In this document: positions 1 through 63,528 of the stretch, piece by piece | Layout of the letters: each line of letters opens with the position of its first letter | Position numbering within the stretch: position 1 is the stretch's first letter | Source of the DNA: Dysidea avara | Taxonomy: Eukaryota > Porifera > Demospongiae > Dictyoceratida > Dysideidae | DNA: 64,000 nucleotides | Reading direction: 5' to 3' | NCBI RefSeq assembly: GCF_963678975.1 | Contig: NC_089275.1 | Span: forward strand, 25,915,977-25,979,976 | Notes under the pieces: generated by a model | Seen by the model: the letters and a program-made list of their open reading frames with translations, nothing else | Database searches by the model: none | What the model was told of the DNA's origin: nothing | Position numbers and translations under genes: made by a program

Positions 1-978
1 AATAGGCTGTAATTATAGTGCATGGATCTTCCAGTAGCCTAGTAGCCACAGTTAATTGCATGGATACACCAATCTTCATAACATCTCCACTCTATCAGTG
101 TCAGTCGGTATTCTAAATCTATATTAATTTGGTGAGCTATCTGGGGTATTATTATTTCTTACAGACCTCTATGTACATACATGTACAAATTGAATAATTG
201 CTGTCCAATTGCAAATTATGAGATTTGAAGGTTGAGACCATGAACATGACAACTGGATGGTCATATAACTTGATTAGCTATTAACTTGTGGTTCAGTTAT
301 GCTCCACTTCTATTAATATTGTTAAAGTGTGAGGGCAAAGGAACAGGAGAGATTGTAGTCATCTTGTGTAGCATTGAAATAATTCTTTATGTTTTTTGTG
401 CACTGGCCAGAGCCAGCCTTACTATTCAATAGGCTGCTGAGTACGTATATATAGGCAACTTGTTTATATATAGACCCCAGGGCAAAAAGTAGCCCAAATG
501 CTAACCATAAAGCATGCCTGGGGCCTATGCCCATGTTTAGGGGGAGGATATAAACAGTGGATTGGACTACTGGAATAGTGGAATGAAAATTTTTAAAAGT
601 TCAATGTCATTATTTTTACATCCTAATTGCAAAACTCCTCCCCCTTAAATAAGCAAATAAATAAGATTCCCCTTGAAGTCAGCTCTTTTAGCATACTTCA
701 CCTCACCATAACACTTTGGTAACCACTGATAAAGCAAGGGCCTCAAGGTTAATAAGGCTGGCCCTGATATGGCTTGCTATATATGAACATTACATAGTTA
801 ATCAGTCAAGTTTATTGTATAAACCAGCTACCTTTGGTTATGTTGTCTGACTAGTCAGTGAATCAATTAATCAGCTAGTAAAGTTCCATGTCATGGTCCC
901 AACACATTCAAGATGTTATCAATAAGGCAAGCAAGGCATCAGTTAAATTTTGTGAAGCGAACATTATCACTGTGAAGA

Positions 979-1295
979 AAGAGGGATATAAGATGGTATT
1001 TCCAGTGGCTTATTGAATACAAAAAAGCTTGATATAACCTGTATTATACTAACAATCTCATGTAAGACTTCTGTTAATGTGTTAAATATACTGAAACCAT
1101 ATATGCGATGGTATAGTGTGGGCATTATATTAGATATAAGCTATTTCAAGTGTTGTGGTAATTAAACTGAAACCATATATGCAATAGTATAGTATGGATT
1201 ATACTAAAGTATAAAATGAGTATAATACAGGATTTATATTAAGGCTTATTTGTATTCAATAAGCCACTGGAAATACCATATTATATCCCACTTTT
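979..1295. mobile_element. TIR element (about 315 bp) inserted in the LINE
   Basis: Inverted ends of about 45 bp share GGTATTTCCAGTGGCTTATT at both sides (left about 994-1013, right in reverse orientation at 1254-1273). The interior is AT-rich and contains a second direct repeat beginning AAACTGAAACCATATATGC. No coding capacity is seen. It interrupts the LINE frame between ASKA...TVKK and LEYANVV. Confidence 0.65.
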
Positions 1296-1560
1296 TGCAC
1301 AGTGTATACCAGTACTAGTGTCAACCATCTGTTAAAGCTTACATTAATATTAGAATATGCGAATGTTGTATGGGATCCACACCAACAAAATTTAATTGAC
1401 AACATTGAAATGGTACAATGTCGAGCAGCCAGGTGGGTCAAACAAGATTATAGACTATACTAACAAGTAGTTAGTGTATCTGATATGATGAATGATCTCC
1501 AATGGTCTACTTTGTGTGAACGCAGAAAGTACAGCAGATTAATTACTGTTTATAATTTTT

Positions 1561-1887
1561 CGAGGGGTAGGTAACGAGCCAAAACTGTCTACGAAATTTC
1601 AAAATTTGAAATATGGGTACCTATATTTCATCTTTCAAAAAACATTTCAATTCATATTTCTCTATAAAATGCAGCAATTCCAAAATCAAAAATCTGTAAA
1701 ATTCAGTAATTTAAATTTACAAAAATCTGTAATTTTAAATTTCCATAAACTTCCATAAATTTCCGTTACATCTGCTCAATCGTTAACTTTCATCTTTCAA
1801 ATGTACAAAATTTCAGGCTATATTTCATCTTTCAGAAATAATTTCCTATGAAATTTCAGTTCATTATAATTAGCTACCTACCCCTCG
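1561..1887. mobile_element. MITE, CGAGGGGT family copy 1
   Basis: The ends are CGAGGGGTAGGTAACGAGC and, inverted, CTACCTACCCCTCG. It is flanked by TAATTTTT and AAATTTTT (7 of 8 bases match), consistent with an 8-bp target duplication. It splits the LINE frame exactly between VYNF and the next LINE block. The interior is AT-rich with repeated AAATTTC. Confidence 0.75.
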
Positions 1888-2230
1888 AAATTTTTACATC
1901 AAGACCCACCAGATATTAATATCCCACAACACTATTTACCTCACACCATGTCTCATTCCACATGACTGTCTCACCATCTGTGACTAGCTAATACCACCAC
2001 TAACATCATCCAGTTAAGTTTCTTCCCCCTCACTATTACTGATTGGAATGACTTGCCATAAATGTACTCCTATCATCTGAAATTTTTGTGATCATTAATA
2101 TGTATGACTGACGGCTGGGACTGAACATTTAGAACACTTTAGTTATGTTTGTAATTGCATGGGGTTGTGCAGTTGCACCCCACTGAGCTGTATCAGCCAC
2201 CTATAGTTGTCTGTAATAAATTACCAAAGG

Positions 2231-3679
2231 TTGGAGGTATCCGGAATTATCAATCGGCCGTAATTCTCCGCGTTTTCAGACGTGTTGGACATCTCAAGTG
2301 AAATCTTAACCTCGATTTTAAGACCCGTTTACCGACTGTTTGATCGCCTTCTTCTTGATACATCACTGTAAGTACTTTACTTGTGGTTGTATGCTACATA
2401 GCTGAGTACTTGCGATTAACTATGTCTTGAATGCCGGTTAGCGGGATGTACTAATGACTCCCGGTTCCGTCCTTCCACACACTGAGATGAATGCCTTATG
2501 TCATCAGCACTTTATTATACCGTTTTTTATAATAAAGTGCTGTTGATAGCATATAGAAAAGTGCACACATAGCTGGCTATAGCTAGGCATTCCAGCCCGA
2601 TTTTTAAATTTTGGAAAAATGGGTTTTTTATATACTCAATAGATAGAGTACTGATTGCCGATCTCAGAAATATATAGTTTGTTGGGTTGGAATTAGCTAC
2701 TTTGGCATGCACAGTGCTTAAAAACTGAAAAAAGGTACATTTTTTCTCCAGGGCTCCCCATACATTTTAAAGGGAAATATGGCACAATTGAATCAGGAAG
2801 CCATCTAGCAATCTGGACTATCTTGAAACTGCAGTTGCTTTTAGCTGCAAGTTTGTACATGTAATGAGAATAACTTCAGATCATATCGGATCTCAGTGAT
2901 CTTTGTATGCTTTGTGGCGAGCAAATATGTTTCACCTACTGCACACTTCTCAATATAATGGTGTATATTTATAGGTGAGTGGCTATCTCAAGTAAATAAA
3001 AACACCAAGTTAACAACTTATAAATTAAAGGTAAACAACTACAGTGGAGGTGCAACAATACTTAAGGTGGAGTTGTGGTTTCAATTATGGCATTGTTATG
3101 CAGACTTTGAAGTGGTTTATACTTTTGAGCTGATGACACAGCCACCAGAAAATTGCTCTGGAGCTGAAAATCGCTAATCCGAGCGAAGTAACTACGCACT
3201 TTAAAGTAAGCACCAGTGACTACCTTCCACCCAACAGTACGTTTTTAAAAGTTTTAAGGTATTCTGCATACATTGCATGGCTTGAAAAGATTACAAAACA
3301 ACACAAAACTTACTTATATGTAACGCGTACGATAAAACTAAGATTTTCATGATAATCAACGTGTGGACAAACCCCACAGCAATTTTCATCCTCATTGGAG
3401 CTCGGACGATGGAGCAATCCCAAGTTTAAATACGAGTTGTTATTTTGTGCCAGGGTTCTATTGGGGAATATACGGAGAATTCTTTTATTTAAAAATCTCG
3501 GATACTGGAATGCCTACTATAGCTATTACTGGTAGTGCGTACATACATATATAGCTAGCTACCCGACTGATTAAAAGTTACCCCAAATACTCGGAATACT
3601 TTCTTTGCTTATAGGGAGACCCATCTTTAATAGTATACAGTATTTTTCCAATGGAGATTCAAAGTTTGAAAAAGCTACA
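2231..3679. other. No gene recognised
   Basis: AT-rich sequence without a convincing exon. A small hairpin (AGCACTTTATTATA ... TATAATAAAGTGCT) is at about 2508-2542. The open frame at 3363-3554 has no recognisable content and no supporting splice signals. Confidence 0.5.
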
Positions 3680-3687
3680 TAGCAATA

Positions 3688-3927
3688 CGAGGGGTCAGCA
3701 ACCAATTAAACTTATTAGCACCCAAATTGCCTATGAGATTTCGTATATTAGCTAATTACCCAGATTTCTAATAACTTCAAGGTTCATAAAGCTTTTTGGA
3801 CGGTAGATATGAAAAGTACACTAAAAATCACACATAAGTTCCAACAGATTCCGAGAAATCTGGAATGAAAGATTTCAGATTTCAAGAATACAACCTATGA
3901 GATTTTAAGCTTGTTGCTGACCCTTCG
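3688..3927. mobile_element. MITE, CGAGGGGT family copy 2
   Basis: Terminal inverted repeats CGAGGGGTCAGCAAC and GTTGCTGACCCTTCG, flanked by TAGCAATA (3680-3687) and TAGCAGTA (3928-3935), a 7/8 match to an 8-bp target duplication. The interior contains RGATTTC-rich AT sequence like the other copies. Confidence 0.75.
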
Positions 3928-4228
3928 TAGCAGTATAAAAATTGATCATTTAGCTTTAAGCCTTGTCACAGGTCACTATTGGGATTCATAGAGATTGGCA
4001 TTTTACACTGAATCAGTCAGTGAAGCCAACCATCTGCTTATTATTTTTCTATGCTGTACTATGAAGAATATGTTGAAGTATATGACTTAGTAGTTGCTTC
4101 TGGTTTACAAATTTTGGGAGATGCTTACATTCTAAGATATGTTTATGTATACTTAAGAACTGTGATATCATAAATAGTGTAAACATGTTTTCTATTTATG
4201 TGTTTGCCCTCAAACAGAAACGGGTATT

Positions 4229-4945
4229 TGGAAACAGTGGAAATGGAAATGGAAATGGTCAAAATGTCATATAAATGTACCCTAGAGTAAACCCTTGTTT
4301 AGTGGCCACCTCTTAAGGACCTCCTTCTTACAAAGACCACATCCATATAAAGACCACGTTATAATTAGATCTCACAAATGGTTAAAGCATTATTTTATAA
4401 GACCACTTCATGGTTACCTTTTATAAAGTCCACCCTCTTTTACATAGTAATAATAGCTAACTTCCAAATATCTATTTCATGACTTATCAAAACATATATA
4501 AGGTCAACATTTCCTTATGAGACCTCATTTTTCTTTGATACAGGAGGTTACAGTGTACTAGCTACATTTTACCAGCTTGTGTCAACTATAGTTTTGTATG
4601 ACACATTGTGGTACGAACTAAGCGATGATGATACAAATAGGCAGATGACTTGTGGACCAAAATATGGGAGCCCTTCCTATGAGTCTTGAAATACATATTC
4701 GAAACTTATGAAATATTGCCATGTAAAAAAGAGGTGGGCTTTGTAAAAGGTGACCATGATGTGGTCTAATCAGTTAGATCAAGTATGCCTTAGATATCTT
4801 TAGAACCTAATTAAAATAATTATGGTCTTTGTACAGAGGTGGTCTTTGTAAAAAGTAGTCTTTAATAGGTGTTTACTCTAGGATACACATAATTATATAA
4901 TAATTAGCTGATTACCATTTTCCATTTCCAGTTTCCAATTCCCCA
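4229..4945. mobile_element. Nested TIR elements
   Basis: The outer inverted ends are GGAAACAGTGGAAATGG-like (4229-4258 versus 4914-4940 reversed). The inner inverted ends begin CCTAGAGTAAAC (4281-4292) and close GTTTACTCTAGG (4871-4882). The inner element carries repeated AAAGACCAC motifs on both arms. It is non-coding. Confidence 0.6.
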
Positions 4946-5180
4946 ACAGAAACCCAAATTATCATTGGGACTTGCCCTCATACCGTAACTACAGGGGGGT
5001 GTATGCACCATATAATGATGTTGTTTACATGTGGTAAGCAAGTATAATAAAATTCAGGGTAGCCTTTTGAAGCTACTGCCCTCAGCCTTCACTGTGAAAA
5101 CTTAACTTCTTCATAATGCTAATTTAACAGCGAACCACCTGGTACACATCGTGATGAATATTATGATGTATACACTAGAT

Positions 5181-5940
<760 letters not shown>

Positions 5941-6984
5941 AACTATATGTGTCTTTGTTCATATGTAGCTAAAAATTCATTGTTATAGTTTTAATTCCAG
6001 TGTACAATACCCACATACACTCATCCAATGCATGGGATACAACTTCCCATTAGGAGCATTCTTTGCCATGCTACATTTCACCAGAATGCAGCTAGAAATG
6101 CCAGACCCTTTTGAAGTCTACCAACATGCTGTATCACTTGCCCTTACCTGTCTCAGTAAGTGGTGCTAATTTCAGAATCATTGAGAGACACAAGTTCTTC
6201 ACAATTTGCTCCATTATCACATGTTCATAAAAGAGAGCATAAAACCATGAGAATATTCGAACAAACAATTGCTGATTTACAGAATAACTTTATTATTGGG
6301 AAATTGGTTGATAATACATAGCTAACAGTGATAATTTGTCTCTTATGCTAATGGAGTCTAAGCAGTTGCTAATGCAGTAGCATTAACAATTTTGCTCATG
6401 TGGGTGCGTACGGACAAACATAGATAGGTAGATATATTTATGAAGCATGATTATTTCAGTCTCTTCATCATTAATTTAAACCTTACAAGCTGCAACCCTA
6501 GTTATGAATATTCACATCTTACACTTGCATGCATAATGTGTGAACAAAAGTATAAAAATGATTATTGGCTTCAGTTGTATGCATCACATATACATGATGT
6601 GCTAAAGTCTGTAGGTTGTGTAGCAAACCAGATTTGTCTGGTACATCAGTGCCCTATTTACACAACACTGTTATAATTAAATATCACTAATTTATGCTTT
6701 GTATATCTATGCTGTTGTGAATACTGCCAGCTTTCAGGCCAACATTGAAGTCTTATAAGGCCCAGTTCAACTTTTCTTGATTTGAGCTGGCAAAGAACTC
6801 GGCTATTATTATCTGGATATATTGAGTTGTATGTAACTCTCTGGAGAGATATCAATGTATTGTTGTATTCCGTGAAAGCATATGCCATCAGGACACCATT
6901 AAGCCAACCAATTTAATAAGATCAATGTAGCTAATGTATAATTAAAACTATCTCCTTAGAGGTCAAATGTTTGGTATCAAAATT
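5941..6984. other. Intergenic sequence with one inverted repeat terminus
   Basis: No gene recognised. At about 6385-6430 the sequence is the reverse complement of the segment next to the GT tract at 60141-60200 (TATGTTTGTCCGTACGCACC reads here in reverse). This is probably the other terminus or a separate copy of that repeat. Confidence 0.45.
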
Positions 6985-7208
6985 TGTGACTGGGCCTGCA
7001 AAAACAGGGCATGTGGGTACGAACTATACCCTATCACACAATGGGTCATATCTCAGTATTGGAATATCTGCATTCTATAACTTGCAGTATATAGCCAATT
7101 AAATGAGTAATATGTGCTGAAAATTTCATGGCTTTGGCATAATGATATCAAAAGTTATGAGCTATGAAAGTTTTCCCCACATGCCCTATTTTTGCAGGCC
7201 CAGTCACA
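6985..7208. mobile_element. MITE with TGTGACTGG termini, just upstream of the receptor gene
   Basis: Inverted ends of about 33 bp: TGTGACTGGGCCTGCAAAAA on the left and its complement ending CCCAGTCACA on the right. It is 224 bp long and non-coding. It ends 129 bp before the receptor start codon and could lie in its promoter or 5' UTR. Confidence 0.8.
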
Positions 7209-7337
7209 TATTATGGTACTATACCAGATTTTAAAGTTAATCAATTACACTATTTGTTTGTGATACACAAGAGATCATGACGGAATTATTGCATGCAATT
7301 CAAAAATTATGTTGTGTATTCTCTCCAGTAGAAAAGG

Positions 7338-58188
<50,851 letters not shown>

Positions 58189-58225
58189 GTAAGCTGCTCT
58201 TGATATCACAGTATCTACACTGTAA

Positions 58226-58356
58226 CAGTGAAACCTGTCTACTTCACTCTTTGGGCCACAATTTTATGACCTTATTAAACAGATGGGACTATAATGTTTT
58301 GTATACACAGACAGGTGACATTATTATACGGTGACATAATTAGACAGGTTTTACTC
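58226..58356. mobile_element. Small TIR element just after exon 6
   Basis: Ends CAGTGAAACCTGTCTA and TAGACAGGTTTTACT in inverted orientation. It is about 130 bp, pogo-like in its CAGT tip, and lies 38 bp into intron 6. Confidence 0.6.
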
Positions 58357-58689
58357 TTATATCTTTTGTAATTGAATTGTTTGTCATAAACTTACTGTAC
58401 ATAGTTGTAGTTTATATTGGGTGGAGAAGTGTGTATTATTCAGAAACAGAAATGCAGTTTTCACGCATTCATAACTTTATGGTGCATTAACGTAAATAGA
58501 CCAGTCTTATATTTAGGTGATACACCCAGAAGTAAATCTTCCTGGCCATTTCTGAGATCATGCTTTCAAAGTTCATATTGTTTTTTCTTCAAAGTTATTT
58601 GAGTTAATATGCTTAGAAAGATTTACATAGCTCAATCATCATGGCCTTTTTGGTTTGAAGTAATGGTAATTATTGAGTAAATGCAATCT

Positions 58690-58835
58690 GCACTAAAACA
58701 GCCAAACTGTGAATAAATGGTTTAATATTAGCATTGACATCATTGCAGTCATTTCTTGGCTGCCACTTTTGATTTCATAACTTTTTCATCCAGACTGTTT
58801 TTGTCCAGATTTCACTTCTTTTTGCACTTTGGTCC
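58690..58835 (+). mobile_element. Palindromic MITE family, truncated copy 5
   Basis: AAAACAGCCAAACTGTGAAT is followed directly by the right-arm block CATTGCAGTCATTTCTTGGC and TGCCACTTTTGATTTCA. Most of the left arm is missing. Confidence 0.6.
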
Positions 58836-58974
58836 CAAAATCACCCCATGGTGGACTTTCATTTACTCACATTTCTTCTTATCTATGCATACAATAATGA
58901 TCATTGAAGACAGACCAATAAATGTACTGTATTGCATGATTTACTTCAATATTAATTTGGCAATATTATTGTAA

Positions 58975-59110
58975 TGCTCTAATAGAGTGCACATTTTTGA
59001 GGACTTCTAATAGAACATACATAGAATGTTCTAGGACAATCTAATACTTCTATTGGTAGATCTATGGAATTATAAACTTTATTTATAAAGCAGAAATTAA
59101 GTGAGGTGAT
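58975..59110 (+). repeat. 5' flank module of the composite SINE
   Basis: CTCTAATAGAGTGCAC, TTCTAATAGAACATAC, AGAATGTTCTAGGACAATCT and GTAGATCTATGGAATTATAA match the sequence upstream of the tRNA-like heads at 8.7 and 54.6 kb, but no head follows. Confidence 0.6.
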
Positions 59111-59689
59111 CAGTAGGGCTATGCGATAACAATGATAACATGATTATCATGATACCTATGTCATTATTGTAATAAACACTGTGCAAAAAATTATGTTTCT
59201 TGACATTTCATGCATAACGAATTATGATAATTCTTTGAGTCAGAAATACCCGAATGTGCATAATTCCTGAATTAAAGGAAATGTATATGGAATTGTGTAA
59301 GGAATTGTCACAATTAACTCATCTTTTGGTAATTATATACACGAATGTGCCTAATTCCTTTCAGGAAATGTGCATGAATTATGACAAATTTGTGATAAAC
59401 TTTTACATTTCCTGAAAATGTCATTTAAGTTTCATACAGAAACATCACGGAAACATATCTTTTTGTGCAGTGAAAGATAATGAATTTTCTATTATGGATA
59501 TCTCAAGATAATAGTACATCTCTGTAGACTATTCATTCACACTTTGGCATAATATATGTATGATGGTAAGGAAAAACACTGTAAGTATTTGTGCATAAAC
59601 TCAATAGCACGTTAATTCATAGGCCATCATTATTCCATTCCTTGTTTCCCATCACCACCTGTATCAACTTTTAAGGCAGCTACATCAAA

Positions 59690-59882
59690 TTGCCACACCA
59701 ATGATGTACTGGCACTTAGCTACTGGTGGCCTCTAGTTACAATGCCACTATTGTGCCATATTGAGTTGATTTGGGATCATAATTATTTTGATCGTTCCTT
59801 CACTACCTAGTTGCATGCATAGCCTCAACAGGGGGTTGTCGCATTGGTGTATGTACTTGGTTGTGTGTGACCCAGTCCTAGA
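59690..59882 (+). repeat. Right end of an ACAACCAAGTAC-type element
   Basis: CACACCAATGATGTACTGGC, CTACTGGTGGCCTCTAGTTA and GTATGTACTTGGTTGTGTGT match the right ends of units 4 and 5. No left end is present nearby. The stretch 59111-59689 before it is AT-rich with ATTCCTTTCAGGAAATG-like inverted motifs and no gene. Confidence 0.65.
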
Positions 59883-60080
59883 CAACATATAAGTACACAA
59901 AAAAATTAGGATATTTCAACTAGAGTAGGGACCATAGCACATTAATAAAAAGTACTGAAACAAGTGGGAGTAGTGCATGATATTAAATCACAGTAAAACA
60001 ATAAGGAGTATTATATCCCTACTATGCATTTCTATTTTTAAACCAGGTGTGTGCCTGGTTTACTGAAATTGTTTTCGTAA

Positions 60081-60083
<3 letters not shown>

Positions 60084-60142
<59 letters not shown>

Positions 60143-61530
60143 CTACCTATCTACCTATGTTTGTCCGTACGCACCCACGTGAGCAAAATCGTTAAATAAT
60201 GGTAAAAGCAGCTTTTATGTAAGAAGTAAAAGTGAAATGAAGTCTGTATTAAACTTCTGTACAGGTAAACGTTGCTCTGAGGTGGTTTCTTTTCGGCAGA
60301 CTGAAATACGGGTGTGGCGACTTTCCTCAGACTACATTCTCCTTGAGGTTTTCAGGCATTTAGCAACTGAAAAACAACGGTGCAGGCCTCGTACACTACC
60401 AGGAATAGCCTATCATTTTGAATTGAAAGGGGGCGTATCCCTTACATGTGCGAACGAAAATGAAGAGCAGCTTTGAGGCTTTGTCGAGAGAATTTGTGGG
60501 AAAAAACACGTTAGTCACACTATAAAACAGTTTAGAAGATACTTCTGTGCGTAATATGTTGGTAAAAGTTTGTTTAACCATAGATATTATATACTATGCA
60601 CCCGGGATTGCGTACCGACTTCGTTAACACTTATCAACACTGCCAATCTGCATTGTACTTCAATATACGGTGTTCTGATAGAAATCGTACATGTTTCCCA
60701 TAAAACTGGCCATCTCCTGGAAATTTTAATAACACGAAAGATTTAACCTCTTCAGCATTATGGAAACAGTGAAAGGATACACTCAAACACTTTTCAATAG
60801 ACTGAATTACCAGGAAAACACTTGAAATACAGCATAAGCATCATGCAAGTGATCTTACAAGCTTCAAACTCGCCACCATATTTCATCGAATAATGACTTT
60901 AAAAAACCAATCTACAATCGTCATTCCTATCTTAAACTATTCGTCTGCGTCCACTCAACCAACAGCATCATAGTAAGTGACATATTTAGCCATTTAACAA
61001 AAGCTGATATCTCCAAACACCTTCCAACAACCCGAAGCGGATACCACTATTTTACCACTCAGCTTGTGCTGATTTTCTGACTTTGATACTTAGCCGATCA
61101 GGATCTGTCCTCTAGCCATTGGAACTGTAGAGGGCAGCAGATATGATGCTTGTTGAGCTCCACTACTATGCTGCCCGTACAACATTTGCGCTACCCACTA
61201 CAAAGGAAAAGTGTTAACAAGTACAACGATGATCGTTCCTTTGAAAACCGGCGGTACGCAATCCCGGGTACGTAGTATATACTATCTATGGCTTAACAAA
61301 CGCTTCCTTAGCAGCGCATAGCAACGTAATTGAACGAATTACCAATATTTCATGAATTACAAAATTCGAGAATTAGCTAATACCATTATTGCACAACCCA
61401 AAACTACCCTATTGTAAAATAGTATACATAATTGGTTAATTCATAGTAGCATATACTGTCTATAGTTAATTCCAGATGAGTTAGCTAGCTGTATGGCTCC
61501 TGGTTTTTAGAAGTAGCACAACATCAACTT
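60084..61530 (+). mobile_element. GT-tract-linked dispersed repeat, second copy
   Basis: (GT)n at 60084-60140, then CTACCTATGTTTGTCCGTAC, GAGCAGCTTTGAGGC, CACTATAAAACAGTTTAGAA and, after a 712-bp insertion, CCTTAGCAGCGCATAGCAAC and the ACATCAACTTG end. It corresponds to 5181-5940. Confidence 0.65.
60579..61290. mobile_element. TIR element with CATAGATA termini inserted in the previous repeat
   Basis: The left end is CATAGATATTATATACTATG then CACCCGGGATTGCGTACCG; the inverted right end is CGGTACGCAATCCCGGGTAC then GTAGTATATACTATCTATG. The flanks are GTTTAAC and GCTTAAC (6 of 7). It is 712 bp, without recognisable coding sequence, and interrupts the block continuous at 5720-5745. Confidence 0.85.
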
Positions 61531-61559
61531 GTTTGTGTACTTGTTTGTTAACTTTTTTT

Positions 61560-62345
61560 GCAAATAATATGACTGGTGAACCCACGCATACTACATCAAA
61601 AGAAAGAAATGGTGCTGCGCGCCCCAGCTATATCAATTATTGTCTGAAAAGTGAAGTATCCATCCATTATGTTTCGCTGTCAGCTGTGATCAACCCATTA
61701 CACAACATTACAAATCAAGAACTATTCAAAAAGCACCTCTGCAATCCACACATACTGAAAGAGAGAAATGGCGCCGCATGCCCCAGTAGATCAATTATCA
61801 TCTGAAACGTGAAGTATCCATTACGCTTCATTGTCAGCTATGTTCAACCCATTACACAGTATTATGAATCAAGAACTGTTCAAAAATCACCTCTGCAATC
61901 AAAGTAGCCACTATGAAAAATACAGACAATTTTCATTACGAAGGGAAGCCATCACATACTACCGCCAAATCAACACTTTTCGCTGACACAAGGAGGACAC
62001 TGATAAGTCCATGAAGAATGCATTGTACAGCTGTACATACTGTGGTATGCCAAATGGCACCAAGCCAAAGCGACATCAAACAGTGAAAAATCAAGCCCAT
62101 AGCCTTAGCCATTATCGAGTTACGCTTGTCTGAAGGCATCAGTCAGTCACTAGAAAATTCCATAATTTTTTTTTAAATTCTGTAGCAACTTGTCGAAAGC
62201 ATTTCTGGTTGATCTTAAGGCTTGTTTGGGCTTAGTTTTGCCTAACCAATACTGTGTCATTGTCGTCTGGGAAAACTGAGGCTGGTTTTTGGGTGATGTT
62301 TTTCATGGGCCATGCCTACTCGTTTGTGGTCCCTACTATACAGTA
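61560..62345 (+). mobile_element. ACTGGTGAACCCACGCATAC family, copy E
   Basis: ATGACTGGTGAACCCACGCA, AGCACCTCTGCAATCCACAC, TGTGGTATGCCAAATGGCAC, GTCTGAAGGCATCAGTCAGT, ACTAGAAAATTCC and CTTAGTTTTGCCTAACCAAT follow the family order. The internal tetranucleotide tract is nearly absent. Confidence 0.7.
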
Positions 62346-62857
62346 CTATCATACTATATGATACTAACAGTTTCATACATCATAGTCCAAAATTAATAGA
62401 TTTTATTTGTGGTTGCTAGAAAATTGGGTGCAGTGTTATCAAACCTATGGTAGTGCTGTTAGTAGGGCTCCCCCTAAAATGATGGGCACTGCGTAAAATG
62501 TTGCCTCTAAAAACTATCATAGAAATATCATATGTGATAAAAAATTAATTATATTTATGGGATTGTCTTAGTCCATCTTACATCAACTCCAGTATTAAAA
62601 CAAGAAAACATTGTGGCCAGATATTGAATTTTTGAAAAGTTACCAAAACTCGATTTTTGAGTTTGACTGCCTGACCACAGTCACAAAGTTAATTAAAGGC
62701 TAAATGGAGCAGTGCACAGCCATCTGTTCACACCACAATAACAAATTCATGGATGGAATGTGCCTTTTCTGGTTCCAATTAGTGTCTGTCTTCTGTACTT
62801 TTCCATCCTTTTTCTTCAATTACGTACATGGTTGTCTTCTTATTGATGAAAGAACTA
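62346..62857. other. Intergenic or intron 6 sequence, nothing recognised
   Basis: AT-rich. The frame at 62704-62925 runs into the MITE at 62858 and shows no domain. Confidence 0.4.
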
Positions 62858-63054
62858 CAGTGGAACCTCTCTATTATGGACATTTTGAGACTGAGAATTT
62901 TTGGCCACTTTTTGCTGTAATATAGAAGTTTTCCTCTTTCAGAGGTAAAAAATGTAATATGCAGACCATTTGGGATGAAACTGTTTGTCTTTAATATGGA
63001 GGTTTTTTCTATTGTGTCCTTAATTCGGGGAGTTTGTTAAGAGAGGTTCCACTG
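62858..63054. mobile_element. pogo/Tigger-like MITE with TA duplication
   Basis: Ends CAGTGGAACCTCTCTATTAT and AAGAGAGGTTCCACTG, flanked by TA on each side (62856-62857, 63055-63056). It is 197 bp, as expected for a pogo-type non-autonomous element. Confidence 0.88.
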
Positions 63055-63528
63055 TATACCGAGATGTTGGCTTTCCATTTTGAAACTTACCTTAGAAGCG
63101 CACAGTTAGATGCCACTAAACTATTTGTAGCACTTAAGAGCATGTAGCTGTACTTATAAAAGCAATTGCACAATGGACGATGCCCTTAAATGATCAGAAC
63201 ACACCACCATGTGAATAGAGCTGCCCCTAAATGATGTACCTGCAGTTTTGCTGTAGAAAGCAACACATAGCATTGAACCACGTCTTTTAAATCTATTGTG
63301 TATTAGATCAAGATACTCTAATAAAGCAGTCGCAGTCACATGTGTATATAACAAAGAAAGTTAATAAATTAATGCACTTGAACAAGAAATACGAATAATG
63401 GTAGCTATGTGGAAAAATGCCTACTTTGGCATGGTGGTAACTTGCCCTGTTTTACATAGCTACCATAATTCATATTTCTTGATTCATTGCTTTTTATCAC
63501 TGGAACCATACTTAATGTTTATAGTAAT

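Larger units (their letters stand above)
888..2230 (+). pseudogene. Non-LTR retrotransposon (LINE) RT C-terminal region, broken by two MITEs
   Basis: Three separated pieces read as the conserved C-terminal reverse-transcriptase part of CR1/L2/Jockey-like LINEs. They are SWSQHIQDVINKASKA (about 891-940), then LEYANVVWDPHQQNLIDNIE, MVQCRAARWVKQDY and NDLQWSTLCERRKYSRLITV (1345-1555), then a degenerate tail with the W-N-D-L-P motif (about 2043-2057). In-frame stops (for example after KQDYRLY) and two inserted TIR elements show it is dead. The segment around 2150-2220 looks like its 3' UTR. Neither an endonuclease domain nor the catalytic YxDD block is present, so this is a 5'-truncated copy. Confidence 0.75.

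Noticed and set aside
60237..60476. 79-codon open frame as a receptor exon downstream of exon 6
   Set aside because: The stretch is part of the dispersed repeat also found at 5326-5940 and shows no GPS or transmembrane features.
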